64,000 nucleotides of DNA from Anseranas semipalmata. Lineage: Eukaryota; Chordata; Aves; Anseriformes; Anseranatidae. The stretch lies in contig VXAA01000904.1 in assembly GCA_013399115.1 (NCBI GenBank), forward strand, positions 1,006-65,005, written 5' to 3'. Made by a program: the position numbers and the translations under genes. The notes below the pieces were generated by a model. That model was not told the origin of the DNA and did no database searches. It worked only from the letters and a program-made list of their open reading frames with translations. Below, piece by piece: positions 13,363 to 27,112 of this stretch (position 1 is the first letter of the stretch; each line of letters begins with the position of its first letter).

Positions 13363-16250
13363 AACTCCCGGTCTCTGTTATGTAAGTCCATTCTTGTGGA
13401 AACTCTTGACAATATTTCTACTCAGCTTATTAGTCCTTTCTGCCTGATGTTTGTAACTTAATATACCTTTCATTGTTGTTACCCTGCCCTTTTTCCTGCT
13501 CCTTCATCTCACATCCTAGATATTTTACTAATGATTAAGGGAAAGCAAATGCCCCTGTTTATACTCACATTATCATGTGACAGTGGCACCGTGTGAACTG
13601 GAATTGGCTGCCAAAGGATTCTAGAGTTCCAAATCTGGCCTTGTGTCGGTGGGTACAGCCCGGCAAGACTTGCCTGAGCGCTCATAAGCGTTTGATCACA
13701 GTCAGTACTTTGAACATAAATCTGAAGGAAGAAAAGAAAATAATTTTTTTTGGAAGATTGTCTCCTGTTAGTTTTCTTCTCTTGGTAGAGAAGAAGGGGA
13801 CTGGTACTGTGCTGGGGAAGCTGGCACTAAAGTGGAGTGGGGTAAAGAAAGAAAGATGGGAGAGAGAGAAAGAAAAAAGCTGGAATAGGACCTTGGAATA
13901 AAACTTTGGTGGACAAGGGAGTTGCAACATGGTAGATGCTAGTGAAAGATGTAAGACTGACTCCATTTGGCCAACTAGGCTTTGAGACATCATGGATGCA
14001 CTAAGCAACTGGAAATGAAAACTAAGCTGTGTCTGCACTGCACATGGAAGTGTAGAATTAGAATATCTGACACAGATACTCTGTCATACAACAGTGAGGC
14101 ATCTGAATGTCATATATAGCCTTAAAAACTTTGTGCATGGTTTTCAACTAACCGTCAACCTGAATTAAAGTTGAGCCACAGCTTCAGGGATACTTTGAAA
14201 CCACACTGAATTCAGTGGGTTACCTCCAAGCGCACCAGGTTCAGACTCCCATGGATTCAGAAAGTCCCATCAACATCCATGAAAAACATCCTCCCCCCCA
14301 GATCCAGTACTTGCCTCACACTGCTTGTAAACAACACTCAGGAAATGAGAGTATCTTCTCCGCATGTACTGTCCAAGTTCATACTGTTGCTGTATGCCAA
14401 GCTGTAGAAGTGACAGAAGAATGTAAGAGGTTCAAGAAGTGTGCTGTGTATCTATTCCGATAAACCAAATTTAGATAATCTTTCATACTATTTTGGTAAA
14501 GACCTTAAGATATTTCCTTTCTAAAGGGAACACAGAAAGAAAGCAGGAGAAAAATTCAGTAAAGTTGCTGTGTTGACAGTATTGGAATTTCAGCTTTATT
14601 ATTTTCTGACTTGCCTGTGAAACAAGACCACTGTGTGAACATGGTCTCCTCAACACTTATTTTCTTTAGCCATGGGGAAAAAAAAAAAGTAGAGAAAAGC
14701 TGTTTGCACTCAGTCTAGATTGCATGCAAATGGAGATCATCACTATTCGTCTCTGAAACTCACATCTTAATGAGTTAAGCTGAAATTCATATCTTAATGG
14801 ACAAGCAGAGTCCCCTGTGCATCTGGCTATAGTTTAGGTAGATGCAGCTTTCTGCAAAGGGACTTAATAAGGAAGCAGCATGTCTGTAGTGATCCTAACT
14901 CATCCATCGTAGGCAAAGGATTTCATTTTTCATCCTAGAATGCCTGAATTCTTGCTGAGGGAATTCGAAGGAAGGTAAAGGTGTAGTGCACTTGATTAGA
15001 GAGGCGTTGGAGTTTACCTTATTTAAAAGAGATTATCAGGCAAAAGGACAGTTCTTGTAGTAAAATAAATGCATATAAATTAGCCATGAGCACATTTAAA
15101 CTGGAAATTGGAAGGACCATCAGGGGTGAAGTTCAAGAACAACCTTTCAGTGAGATCAATGGAAGCGAAAACACCTGACTAATTTGAAAATAGAGCTTGC
15201 TAAATGTATGAACCCAGATTGTATGATGTGGCTTTTTGCCATGGGGAAAGACTGGATTTGATTGCTTAAAAGGCCCCTTCTATTCCTGTGTGATAAGAGT
15301 TGTCACATTAAAATCTGCTTATTAATTCTCCTGAATGCTATCTTCACAATAGGCTTTACTGTAAATGTTATCTCACTGATCACATAACAAGAGTGGGCCA
15401 TAAGGATAATATCAGATATGTCTTCCTGGCAGGTTCAGTTTTGCATTTTGTTTTACGGAAAGCTGTGTGGTTGTTTATCCAAACTAATAAGACTAGCTGA
15501 GGGGCAGGGTTACTTAAAGCAGCTACAGAGATATCCCAACAAAGTTGTCTAGTTTCTGCTGTATTGCTGGCTCACAGCTAATTATCTGGGAGTGCAGGCA
15601 CAGCAAACACCTGCCTGTGAAGGCATATCCAGGATATGAATCCCACAGAATATCACCAGTGATTCCATATGGAAGCTACAGTTTTAGCTTAAGCAAGATC
15701 TTCTTTCTCAGGAAGACAGCAAATCTTGAACAGAAGACTTTGAGTATAAGTCCTCCATGCCTTTGGGTATTTTGTTGCAATGGTTAATCGTTATCTACAG
15801 TCTGAAAATTTTGATTCTTGGTTCTGGCCTGACTGTGTCCCCATCTTTCAGCCACTGAATCTTGTTACCCTTCTGAATGACACATTCTCTGCCATCACAA
15901 ATCTTATTCCCAGTAAGATAAAAACCAATAAAATGGAATCAAGTCACTTAATATCTGTGTTAAACTAGATAGATGACAGTTCTCTACTCTCACAGCAGAA
16001 TGGGTTTTCTAGCCTCAGCATTTTTGTAGCTCTTTGCTGAACATTTTCCAACTTACCATCATCATTTTGTAAAGACATGACATGAGAATCACATGCAATG
16101 TCCCTGTAATGGTCTCAGTGTTGTGATCTTCTTACTTATAGATGGTGTTTCCTGGACTAAATTGAAATATATTCGACTTTGCTCATGTAATCATTACTCT
16201 GCACTGGGATCTCAAGTACAGTAATTATTTATTGCTTCCCAAAATCCTTA
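13363..16250. other. Stretch without recognised genes
   Basis: It includes a purine-rich piece at about 13,724-13,880 (repeated GAAAGA/AGAGAG), which yields a low-complexity Ser/Phe/Leu-rich minus-strand ORF of 118 codons (13,682-14,038) that I do not regard as a gene. A perfect 14-bp palindrome (CACTGAATTCAGTG) lies at 14,204-14,217. Nothing else is recognised. Confidence 0.55.
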
Positions 16251-16350
16251 ATTCAGGTTGAAAGGGACCTCAGGAGGCCTCTAGTCCAACCTGTGGCTCA
16301 AAGCAGAGTCAGCTCTGAGGTCAGACCAGGTTACTCAGGGCTTTACCCAG
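16251..16350 (-). mobile_element. CR1 LINE 3'-end fragment, antisense
   Basis: The plus strand reads TCAGGTTGAAAGGGACCTCA, then a segment containing CTAGTCCAACC and GGCTCAAAGCAG, then GACCAGGTTACTCAGGGC. This is the complement of the older CR1 3' region, so the element lies on the minus strand. The terminal ATTCTATG repeats are missing and the match fades past about 16,350, so this is a diverged, truncated copy. Confidence 0.8.
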
Positions 16351-16539
16351 AATGCCAGACATGGCCCGCAGCGAGTGTATGTGATCGCCTCTTTCAGTTG
16401 CTGGAATTGTGCATCCAGAGTTTCGTAGGGTATATGCTTGGCCTAGGCTTCTGCCCCAACTTGCCTAATATGCGTGTTGTTAAATCCTGACGCTTGGGTC
16501 TTGAAGCCCTCCAGAGCTTACGTGGCCTGGAGCAAGCTG

Positions 16540-17760
16540 GCATGTAGTGCTGAGCTTGCACAGCGTACATGTGAAATGATTGAGTCACAGCTGAATTAAG
16601 GTATAGGAAGCTGATCTTAATGGCCTTTGAGACATTCACTGTTGCTTTCTGCCTGATCATGAGCTTTGCTGCACAATTATTACTCCTTTTTCTTCAAGGG
16701 AGGTGGCATGGGAAGAAACAGGCCAGGCCTTGCATCAGAGATTGGTGTGGCCTCCTGAGAACAGAGCAGAGGAGAGGCCCAGCATACAGTTTGTTCTATT
16801 CTGATTTTGTTGGAGACCTGGCAAGTGACAAGTTCTCCCAGGAGAGAGGAACGTGCACATTGTGCTGGACTTGCTGGATATAACGTGTGTGAACAAACTT
16901 ACTGTACAGCAGCCTCACGGAGGCACACACACTGTGCAGTCTGCAAACACACCTCACAGTCTGCAAACACTCACACAATAGCCATTTGTCTGGGACTTTC
17001 AGGCTTTTGGCACATCTAAACCACTTCAGTGAGGCTGCCTGGTTCCCAGAATCCCGCACAAATGACTAGTGCATTTTTCCATCCAAACAGCTTGTCCTGG
17101 GGAAGAAGCAATGAAGCACAGACACAATGGGTAGTGCTGGTGGGAGTGGAGCAGAAGAAGGGTTAAAATCTCCTAATGCCCCCATATTCCTTTGGAGCCT
17201 GGTAGTACAGGAGCTCACCCTCTGTACCATTCACAAGAGGAGGAAGTTAATACTAATGCCAGATAATGCAGAAACACAGTTTCTGCAGCTGGGATCCACA
17301 ATTGCCTTAGCCGCTGCTAGTCAATACAAGCAGGTGATCCTTATGTGATGCTTCTGCTAGAACTGATCTTAGTAGTTCATGAGCTAGGAAGCACTCCTGC
17401 TCAGCAGAGACTGAGGGTGGTCTGTGAGCGCTTCCACCACCTTGTGTGCAGTTGGTTAAAGCTACATGTTTGGTTTCAGGTGAGCTGCGGTGCTCGCCAT
17501 CGCCTGGCTCCTCCTGGAAGACCACAGTCTGCAATCAAACAGCTCCACATATGCTGCTATTGGACCAGAACAGGCCATCTCGGTGCCAGTGAAATCGGTG
17601 ACTATGCACAGCTGTAGCTCCCCGGTAAGTTCTTTGTCTGTCCTAGAAGAGTTCTGCATATTGCAATTTAACAGTGACTTTCTCCAAGTTAAAAAAGTGC
17701 TAAAAACCAAATATCAACAGGCATGTTCTAATGCTTCACTATGTTGGCCCTGGTGAACAA
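16540..17760. other. GC-richer patch with many overlapping short ORFs, no recognised gene
   Basis: Base composition rises here and short ORFs of 60-90 codons open on both strands and in several frames at once. That is what fewer stop codons in GC-richer sequence produces, and none has a family signature. It holds a 20-bp tandem duplication at 16,937-16,976. It could be a noncoding exon, a regulatory patch or an old repeat, and I cannot tell which. Confidence 0.4.
16937..16976. repeat. Tandem duplication of a 20-bp unit
   Basis: Two adjacent copies begin with the identical 14-mer CAGTCTGCAAACAC and diverge slightly at their ends. The surrounding sequence is CA-rich, which suggests replication slippage. 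Confidence 0.85.
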
Positions 17761-18937
17761 ACACACCTTGGTAAGCTGTCCATATCCATGTTGCCTTGTA
17801 ACTTCTTTGTGCTTGTCAGTTGGAAAAAACTCCTGTGGGGTATGATCACCATGGCGAAACACCTGGTAAAAGAGATGGAATTCCCTTCATGTTACTGGGC
17901 TTTTTATGGTGGATATAATTAGTGCAGTCCCAAGGAATATGCAATGATAGTGAATACTGTATCTAACAGGTACTAAATATATTCACAGTGCTTATCTTGG
18001 GTCTTGATAGCTACAGTACATGTTTGGTTTATTTAGACAAATGTAACTCCTCTTTTTTCCTGGTATTTGGAAAGCAGTGAGCTCACATAAATTTTTACAA
18101 GTTATAAAAATTTTAAAATATTTTATATAATTTAGAGAAGTTTTATGTATTTTTGAACACTACTACATTGACAGACAGAAAACAAGCAGAAGCATGTAAA
18201 TAATTTCCCAGGAACATTGGAACATTAATATTTTGGTAGGATTAACTGGGAGTTCAGAAGGAAGAAAAACTACTGCTCTAGATACAGTTTCTGAGGCTGA
18301 GTGCTGCTAAGCACTCTTTTCTTGACATTAGCCTTAAAAAGCCATGTTTTGGCTTTTTTATCACAAGAGGTGATGAAAGTGTCATCTAATATCTCAACAC
18401 AGGCTAAACTGTTAGTTGGAAAACATTGATCATGTTCTGGAATTTCACTTCATACATAAGATACATCTATAAAGATACATCAACATTTTTCATTCCTGCG
18501 ATGAATTCTCTTCTTGTCCAGCACAATTCCTGTAAACATGTCATATCACCGTAAAATTTTACCACCAGATTTTTTTATTTCTTTGTCCAAATAGGGAAAA
18601 ATAAAAATGAAACTGCAGCAAAAAAAAAATTTACAAATGATTTATATGCATGTGGGATATTCAGAACAGACCAAATTCAGGCCTACTGCAAACTTCAGTA
18701 TGTCATAATCATTGCAAATAGCATTTGTTTTACAGCATTAGTTCTATGTTGCATATTCAATGCCATTGTACACTTGTTTGGGTTTCACATAATGAAATTT
18801 GGTTTACTTGTTAATGCAGTGAAATAGCAGAAACTCCTCCATGGCAAAGAGGATTTTTGCAGGCCATTGAAATTTAGTTGTGAAATCCTATTTTACAATC
18901 TAAAAATAATGCTATACAATCCCTCTCTTATTGCTGT

Positions 18938-18970
18938 AAAACAAACAAACAAACGAACAAACAAAAAACA
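18938..18970. repeat. (AAAC)n microsatellite
   Basis: A run of AAAC units with one AACG interruption ends in an A-run. Confidence 0.92.
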
Positions 18971-20610
18971 CTTTCTGTCATTCCAGAAAGTTACTTTCAT
19001 CCAGGACTGAACAAAAGAGATAACATTATAAAATCTTATTTAAAATTGGGGGTTGCTTTTTGTACAATGCAACAGTGAATTCTGAGTGTGCAGTAAACAC
19101 TTCAGTATTCACAAAGTACGCCCTCTCCCACACTCCAGACCACAAGAAGAGCAGCAAGTGACAGGTTTTGAAGTCCATTTGTCCATGAACCATATACTTA
19201 CTACAGACACAAACTTCAGTTTTCTTTTTGCTGTGGTTTGGTGAAGAAAGATGCAGAAAAGGCAGAACGTGAAACACAGACTCCAGATGCCACACACCAG
19301 CTGCCTTGATCTCATCCTGAGGTTGCTGTCAGCTATTTTGCACACCAGGGCCCCTGGCTGGATGTGGTGACACAGTCGATATGTGGCTAAGAGGGGAGGA
19401 GTCAGTGGTGCTCGGTGGAGTTCAAAAGTGGGCTGTGATCTTGCCTCCTCCTCCCTTTTTTTCCCTTCTTGGGTCAGTGTTTTTCTGTGGATTCATGAAA
19501 TGAAAAGCGTATTTTGCACTTGCACTTGGTTTCTGTGTCCCATGTATTACAGGGCATGGAATCTCTGACCCCTCTGATTCTTGTGCCAGGCACCTGCAAA
19601 GCAGGTGAGTGTAGGGAACTAGAAGTTGCCTTCTATTATTCAAGCTAGGATTTAGGATGAGTCAGTCAGCCTTCTCAAAAGTGAAAATGCTGCAGATATG
19701 CTGTCTCTTGCTGTAACAATGCTCACACGGTCTTCTTTGAACACTTGAATTAGAAAGTGAGAGGGTGCAGTGCTGACAATTGTTCTTTTTTTAAAGGATG
19801 TCTGGAGCTTCCCCTAGATTTGGCTATGGTCTGTAGCAGAAATAAACAGCAGAAGGCTTTGTTGCATGACAGCAGGAATAAGTCTAAACTTACTGCATAA
19901 AAATAAAGATACGTCTATGAACTTTTCATCTCTACGGTAGATCCACTGTGAGTCTAGTGGCAAAGTGTGTGCCACTGTTTTCTAAAACTATCCCCTAAAA
20001 TTTCATACAGTTAGGTAAACCTTTAATTTTCATATTTCTCTTGCTGCATATATTCTCTTTGGTATAGCATGCATAAATCAAGAGTTGTTTCTGCCATTTC
20101 CCCTGCACATTTTAGATAAAGAAAAAATCTAGCTCATAGACAGTCTTGAAAGAGACAGCATTGATCTTACAAGCTTATTGGTCTATGTTCAGTCACAGTC
20201 CTGTGACTTTAATTAAAGCCCTGTTAACATATAAAAATTGAGGGTGATTTCTTAGTGATCAAAAGCTCTCTGTATGTAAGAATTTTAAAGATATTGCAGA
20301 AAAAAATCATGTTGCTACCCGAAAAGGTTATATAACCTCTAGCTAGTTTAAAGCACAAATAACAAAACTTTCCTTTGTAATTATTAGATATGGGCTTGCC
20401 TAGAGGGATCAGTTCTCTTTCCTGAAGTAACAATGCCATAGCTTTCACTCGTCAGAGCTGAAGAGATTCCTCTATGAAACATTCAGAGGTCAGACTTTCT
20501 TGGTGCAAGATGGTTCATGTGTCCTTTTTGCTTTTGTGCCTGTCAAGTCTAACCCACTCATGCAGAAATAGATGAATATGTGGAGTTGCCCACATTTGTT
20601 GAGAAAGAGA

Positions 20611-20627
20611 TTTTTTTTTTTTTTTTT
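20611..20627. repeat. T17 mononucleotide tract
   Basis: An uninterrupted run of 17 T residues follows GAGAAAGAGA. No element body is recognised beside it. Confidence 0.95.
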
Positions 20628-22928
20628 AAATGAGAGCCCTGAGGGAGATGTGGGTCAACTGATTAAAGCTATCCACACTCTGTATGGTTTCCTGTCTCCT
20701 CTGGCTGTAAAACTTCAAAAATCTCTTTGAAGAGACTGTGCATTGCTGTTTCTAGAGGACATGACTTCTGGAGCCACTCCTAAATTACACTGCTTTGCAA
20801 GGCAAGCTTTTTAATTAGACAAATTGGTATCAGTGAGAAAAAATATATACATGTTTTCAGAATTGCAGAGCTCCGTTCAGGTTCTTCAGATGCTGTAGTT
20901 AAGTCTAGCAGGGACAACAGATACATGATAGGAGCAGAAAGGTTTAACTTCATTCTTTTCCAAGCACTCATTGTCTCCCACTTTTTGTGAGATTTCTTTA
21001 ACAAGGAAGGTAAAATTACTCTTACTTTGGAGATGACAAAATATTAGTGTAAAATCTGATATTTGCTTCCTTTGGTCTGATCTTGGTGCTGATGATTCTG
21101 TGGGAGTGGACTTAAACAATCTCCAGATTTATATATTTGTCCTAGTTCCTAATGCTAGGAGACTGCCTTTTAAAATACACCACATTGGTGCAAATCTGTT
21201 CCTGCTGAAGGTCATAGAGGGAGAATGAAGCTGTGCTGCACCACATACCATCATTCCTGAGAGTGAAACTCTAGAGAGCAGGAGATGGAGCTTTCATGGC
21301 AGCTGTCTCACACCTGCAGAAATCCCCTGTTGTGGGTGGTGAGCGATGTAAAAACTATAGCTGCTTTCAAAGTCAAGGTACCAGATTCTTTAATATGCCT
21401 GCAGCTGGTGTTAAAACAACAGATGAAGGTGGAAGAGGAGGAGATAATGATAAAGACAATAAGTGAACCTCCCTGACTACCTTGAAAGTACAAAGGAAAA
21501 TGTATCAGGTGTAGATTATATGCCTTTATTTTACCAGTAATCTTGGTGAAATGTTTATTGGATCATGTTAAGCATAATATTGTTAAGTAAAAGTACAGCT
21601 TTGTGTTGTGTCATGTACTGTGATATCTGAAAAGTCAGTGTGTTAAGTCATGCTGCTAAATCTTTGAATTGTTTAGGGAATACAAGGTTTCATTAATGGT
21701 CCTTCAGTGCTTCTAAGGAGGTTCACAGTTTGTGCTATTGTTTTTAAAAGCTCTTTCATCCAAAGGATAAAATTTATAACCCCTTACCCCCAAACTGCAA
21801 TGTAAAAAATTTTCTCCTAGATGCGATGCTTGCCCACTTCCACCAGCTTTTATTAAGTGTAGGGTTACATCTGTTTGGTATTTAAACACAATATGGGGTT
21901 GGACTTGCACCTTGATATGCAACGTCTCCATCAGCAAAGGAGGAGGATCAGGATCAGTTGCAGATGCACTGATAAGTGTGTTAGGAGAAGGCTCCAGTGT
22001 GGAATTAGTGGAGGTAGAAGGAGGCAGGTATAGGAAGACTGCAGTCTTCCTACCCTGTCTCCTCTCCTTCCTCCTCCACGAAGTCTACCCTCGTAGGATA
22101 CTTGCTCCAGCCTCCAGTGTTGAAGTCATGGCTCTGGTTTTGCAGTGCTCATGTCTATGTCCACTTCCATGCCTTTTCCATGTCTTCTCTCCCCAGCTCC
22201 ACTCAGATCAGGGCTGTGTCTGTCTGTCCCTCAGCAGAGTTTGATGTAAGGATGTTTCCTCTGGCTTGCAGTGCTCCTGTTTGTCTCTTGCTTGCACACT
22301 GTGAGCAAACGATAAAGAGCAGTGAGAATATCATTCACTCAGCTGCAATAAACTTATGGCCAGAACAAAAGAGTTCCAACTACAAATCATTTTCTTAGTA
22401 TCTAAATAGATAAGTATCAACTGCCTCTGTTTGGCTAATGCTCAACATAGACTTCTTTGGTCCTTTATGTTACGAGAACAAAGGCATGTCATGTCACCAT
22501 GCCTGTGTCACAGGGACATATTACACCCCACCTCAAAAGAATTCTGCCCCAATCAGATACACACTTTCTGTTAATGATTTCAGTGCTGGCATGCAATGTT
22601 GTCTCGACCCATTTTAAGACTGATTTAGAGGCACGTTCACCTTCCCTGAGGAGCTAGATCAAGGCTTGTCAGCAGTACTAACAAAATGGAGCATCCACAG
22701 CCTGCAAATATAGAAATCTGCAATGGTAACAGGGTCTCTAGAGAGCTCTGAATGATGTTCTTGCTGCTGCTGGCAGGAGCCATCACTTTCTTTCAATGGC
22801 AACAGGAACAAGAGACAGCAGTTGGTGATGGGACTTGTAAGCAGTGAGGCTGCGGTCATTCTTAGGCCATTCAGCCTTCTCTGGTTGGGCCCAAAGCTGT
22901 ACTCTTAACATCAATCTGAGATAAAGAA

Positions 22929-23560
22929 TTTTTTTTTTTTTTGCACAGTGGCCAGCTTCTTCCCCATTACACTTATGCAAATATAGAGTAACTGCACAGA
23001 AGCTGATGGAGTTATTCCAAGTGTATTTCCCTTGAGGTTTACACAGCTGATCTTCCACTGATGTTCTCCTCAGCACCCTTCTGATCTTCTGCATTTTGTG
23101 GCAGTGTTTGGGATACGTGCATCTGCTGCTCCAGATCCTCACTCAAAATGACTTCAGTTAGCTCTTTATCTTTGACGGAGTTGCACTCATTTACAGGTGC
23201 TTCAAAATACAAGAGAAGGAGAACATTAAAATGCATTTCCTCCAGCTGTTCTAATGAAAAATCATTATCAAGAAACTGGATCCCGGTGTTCATTCAAAAA
23301 GAGATCAAATTCCAGGCCCAATCTTCATCTGGAATTTTGCTGTACTGTAAAGCCCCTTCTTCTCAAATGTGAGCACTTTTACCTCCAGTTTCATGTGACC
23401 TTTGTCATCATAAAGTACATGACTCAAGAGGAGCAAGGCTGATGCAGAGGAGTTGCAGATTAAGATACGACTTGGTAGTTGTGTCTTAACAGGTGATGAC
23501 TAACATCAGAATGAAGCTGGCATTATCCCACTTTGTGGTGGCACTTATTTCGGCCTCAGG
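22929..23560 (-). pseudogene. Possible decayed retrocopy: frame-shifted coding-like tract with 3' poly-A
   Basis: I do not recognise the protein. On the minus strand three open stretches follow one another in different phases. A short one lies near 23,500-23,560 (containing AEISATTKWDNASF). A 64-codon one runs from 23,499 to 23,308 (containing HVLYDDKGHMKLEVKV and FEKKGLYSTAKFQMKIGPG) and ends at a TGA. A third, which opens at the Met at 23,293, runs to 23,039 with 84 codons (containing LDNDFSLEQLEEMHF, then an acidic Glu/Gln/Asp-rich tail). The composition is balanced and protein-like. About 95 bases past the last stop, the minus strand has a run of 14 A (22,929-22,942), as a retrocopy tail would. 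Against this, no AATAAA lies before the A-run, no target-site duplication was found, and open runs of 60-80 codons do occur by chance. Processed pseudogenes are rare in birds because CR1 does not copy poly-A mRNA efficiently. Confidence 0.3.
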
Positions 23561-26500
23561 CCATCATGGAGACACAAACCTGAATTCTGCGCAGTGTAAA
23601 CCCCCTTTATTCCTTTTTTTCACAAATTCCATGAATGAATTCAAGCAGCCTTTCATGGGCTGGATCACATAACTGGATTACCACTGAAGGAAAGAGGTAA
23701 GGTTTGTAGCAAATTTCTAGGAGACAAAGGTCTTTAGACCACTAACACTATCTAGTCATCTAGACTTAATAATGAGTTGTATGGGACTGACAGGCTTCAT
23801 GTTGTTTTGACAGTGGGAGGTAAGATATTTCTTGTACTGGAGGAAGAGAAGAACATTTTCTTCCAGACAGCCATCATCTCAGCTGTCTATCTTGGGTTAA
23901 AGCCAGAAGTGCTTCATCCAGGTACTGACATAAGTCCAAACAACCTCCCTGTGTGTAATCAAGCATCAAGCTATTGTCCCTGTGCACCTTAAAATACCTG
24001 AGGGATTTGGGTTCCTGCTTTCTTTAATTTTAAATAATTATATTTAACTTTGAAGTAGAATACAATAACTAAGATTAAAGCAATTGTTCTGCTCAGCTGG
24101 AATGATTTCTGATCATGCCCTAGCACAATACTGCAAGATTTGAAATGTAAATATGTGGAAGGGAAGATATATTCTTTCATTAACTTTTGCTTTTTTATTT
24201 CCATAGGAATAAAACAAAAAGTACTTTATAAAAACCCAAGCTGAGGTCAAATGCAAGCCAGAAATTTTTCGTAAGTATTGAATCTTGCTAGTGATGTGGG
24301 TGATCTACCTGTGGTGACAGTTTCAGTTTTGGTACTTAAATCCTGAATTAGGAGTGAATAATTAATAAATTATCTGTTTGCTTCAGAACTATTATCTCCC
24401 TCTTCCCCTTTCTCATTCTGTTCCCATGTTGTTAACATTCTTCGGTCTCTTTGGATTCTTGTTACTTTTTGTTATTTTGGCTTTTGTTCATTTTAACGAG
24501 TGAAGCATTTTATACTAAGATATAAACATACTTTAATGACACATTTCAAATCTGTTTTGGCCAAGTGTTTTCTATAGAGAGTAGTGGTTAACTAATATTG
24601 ACACAAACATTTTCTGAATGAAACTGTCAGAACTGTTACAATGGAAGACTGTGTTTTTATGTCCCTGCACTGTGTCTGTTAATACTGACTAGGCTGCATG
24701 GTGATATCACTTCAAAGCTGTCCTTGGCATTTCCAGTGTGACTTTTATTAGTGAAATTTTCATTGTCTTGTCAATATGGTTGTTAGAAGCAAATTGTAGA
24801 TTTTTACTTCAGGTTGTATATCCAGTTTGTCTCATATGAAATCAAACTAGAATAAGTACTGAATATCCAGGTGCTGAGATATTTTGGAGATAGAATTCTT
24901 TAATTTGGAAGTGACATTGAGTTGCTTCGGTCAGATATTTTGATCTGCTCTATAAAGTACATAAAAATGATGTCCCATCTTCTTACGTACTATAATCCCA
25001 TGCTGTCCATGTTTGTCTTCACACATACATCCATAAAAAGCACAAAAAGTGCAAAAGTGTGTTCTGCAAAACTATGGAACCAGCTTTCCATAGGGCAATA
25101 GCTGAAGCGATGAACAGACAACAGTGGTAGGTAATCTGTTGTTTTGTTTTGGGATCTTTTACTTACCGAGTTGTTGGCAAGGAGGATAAGTTGGGTGTGT
25201 GACTGGTAACAGCTTCAAGGACCCATTTTCACAGAAAAAGAAGGGACAGTAACAGGACAACAGGCTTGAGGTCTTGCAGGGAGTTGGCCAAGGCCTTTGT
25301 GAGCTGCTTCCATGGCTGAGACAGATTAATACTACCTTCAAATACTGATCATTCTTGGAAACAACCAAGCTACCCATCAATTAGTAGCTTAGTTGATAAT
25401 TATAATATAGGCTTAGTTTTACAACGTGTGGGTTTGTAGGTTTGATTTATAACATCTGGGCTTTCCAAGGAACTTGGGAAAGTGCTGCACCAAAAACAGG
25501 TAAGCCAGCCAAAGTACTTTGGTTAACTGTAGTACAATCCTGGCTATTCTACCTGAGTAACTGACTTGGTCTCCAGTAGAGGCTACATGCTCAGGCATGA
25601 GCACAAAATGGAGAAGCAATGTTAATGCTTCAGGTAATGGAATAAAAGGCTACCCAAAGGAATGCTGAGTTTAATAGATACATGACTAAGTTCATGTTCT
25701 GATTGACATCAGTGAATACAAGGTGGTAGCCCACAAAAACAGACTTTGTTGTGATTTACATTTCACCAAACATGATAGAATTGGTCAAAGTTAATCATGT
25801 GGTTCTTCCTGTTTTCCATATACAGTGAATAGTGAATAATTCATAACATCCTCTCAGTTAAGCTGTGAATCTCTTCTGTTTGTCAGCTCTAGATCAGAGT
25901 AGTGTCTTACCTTAATTCAAAGCATGAAATGAGAAAAATGTAATAGTATGAAAGGAAAGTTTATTTTAGTGCAAACCAAATAAAAAACGTATGCCTAAAC
26001 CCACAAAAGAACCAAGAAATAGTACAGAAGTTAGAAAAATGTTTGTGTGTATCTACAGACCTTAGAGAATTATTTTGCAAAGGTATATTGCCATCTAGTG
26101 CTAAACTGTCATCTGTTCATTGTACTTTGAGCTATTGTATTTGCAGTAGATTCCTGACTGACACTTTTATGAGAATCATCAGAAATTCAGTGATATATTG
26201 AGAAATGCAGAACAGCAGGACTGCAGCCAGATATTAAGAATGCATGGTCCCATTTCCAAATTTGCCTAAAGGTTAAGTTCAATGATTTTCACTTCTACAG
26301 TCAGGGTTGCTGGCAGTATAAATTTACTCTCTAGAAAGAGAGAGTTTGTTAAACCTGGTGTCCTGTTCTTGTTTCAACATTGATATGAATAGTGAAAAAA
26401 TATGTATTTTTTTATATACTTGTAGTATTAACCCTTAGATAATTTCTCCTTGTATGTTTTCGTTTGTATTGGCACAAGAATTCAACATCTTCATAGAGAG

Positions 26501-27003
26501 AGATGAGTCTGGATCAATTTCACAAAGTAAGAGAATTTGAGTGGCCACAAAGATCAGGCTGGGTTATTGTAGCTTCTTCACTTCCTTTTTACATATAGGG
26601 TTTTTGTGTGTGTGCGCTTTCTTTTCCATGCACCTCAGTTCTGAGTCTTACTTAATGTGAAACAGAAATTTTATATTATTTATTTTTTGATGGCATTCAA
26701 AGATGATAATGCTTCCAAATCTCCTTTTTTATAATTTCTCTTAATTTTGGACTCACCCAATTCATAGCAATGACTTCCACGTAGTGAACTGGAGAGTACA
26801 ATTTCATAACCTTGCTGGCAACACTTCCTCTTTGAAAGGTTTTAAGGACACTAGCCTCTATGACATCTTGCTTTATAGTTGTATAAAACTTTGCTGTACT
26901 TTAGCAATTGAAGCTATAATTTCCTATCTGTATGACTAAGACCTGGTTTAGGAGGTAAGTTTTTGCCAAATTGGGTGTAGTCATGTCTGGAAACATGGCT
27001 GAG
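23561..27003. other. Stretch without recognised genes
   Basis: No recognisable exon, repeat body or RNA gene. Overlapping ORFs of at most 74 codons on both strands look random. Confidence 0.55.
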
Positions 27004-27041
27004 AAAAAAAAAAAANNNNNNNNNNNNAAAAAAAAAAAAAA
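27004..27041. repeat. Poly-A tract containing a 12-base assembly gap
   Basis: Twelve A precede and fourteen A follow a run of 12 N at 27,016-27,027. The assembler or sequencer probably failed inside a long A-tract, so the true length here is unknown. A spurious ORF (26,971-27,225) that runs through the gap as poly-lysine is not a gene. Confidence 0.97.
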
Positions 27042-27112
27042 GGTAGTTTCACCTAGAAACAATATAACCAAAGCTCCAGACCATGCAGCAATGCTACCTT
27101 CTCTATTAGGAC

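Larger units (their letters stand above)
17761..22928. other. AT-rich stretch without recognised genes
   Basis: Apart from an (AAAC)n tract and a T17 run, listed separately, I see only chance ORFs. The longest is 110 codons at 21,912-22,244 (+), in a small GC-richer patch with overlapping frames. No CR1, SINE or RNA gene is recognised. Confidence 0.55.

Noticed and set aside
13682..14038. 118-codon minus-strand ORF
   Set aside because: Ser/Phe/Leu low-complexity product from a purine-rich stretch, overlapped by a 102-codon plus-strand ORF.
16600..17760. Cluster of 60-90 codon ORFs on both strands
   Set aside because: Simultaneous openness in many frames follows from higher GC content. No frame has a domain or splice support.
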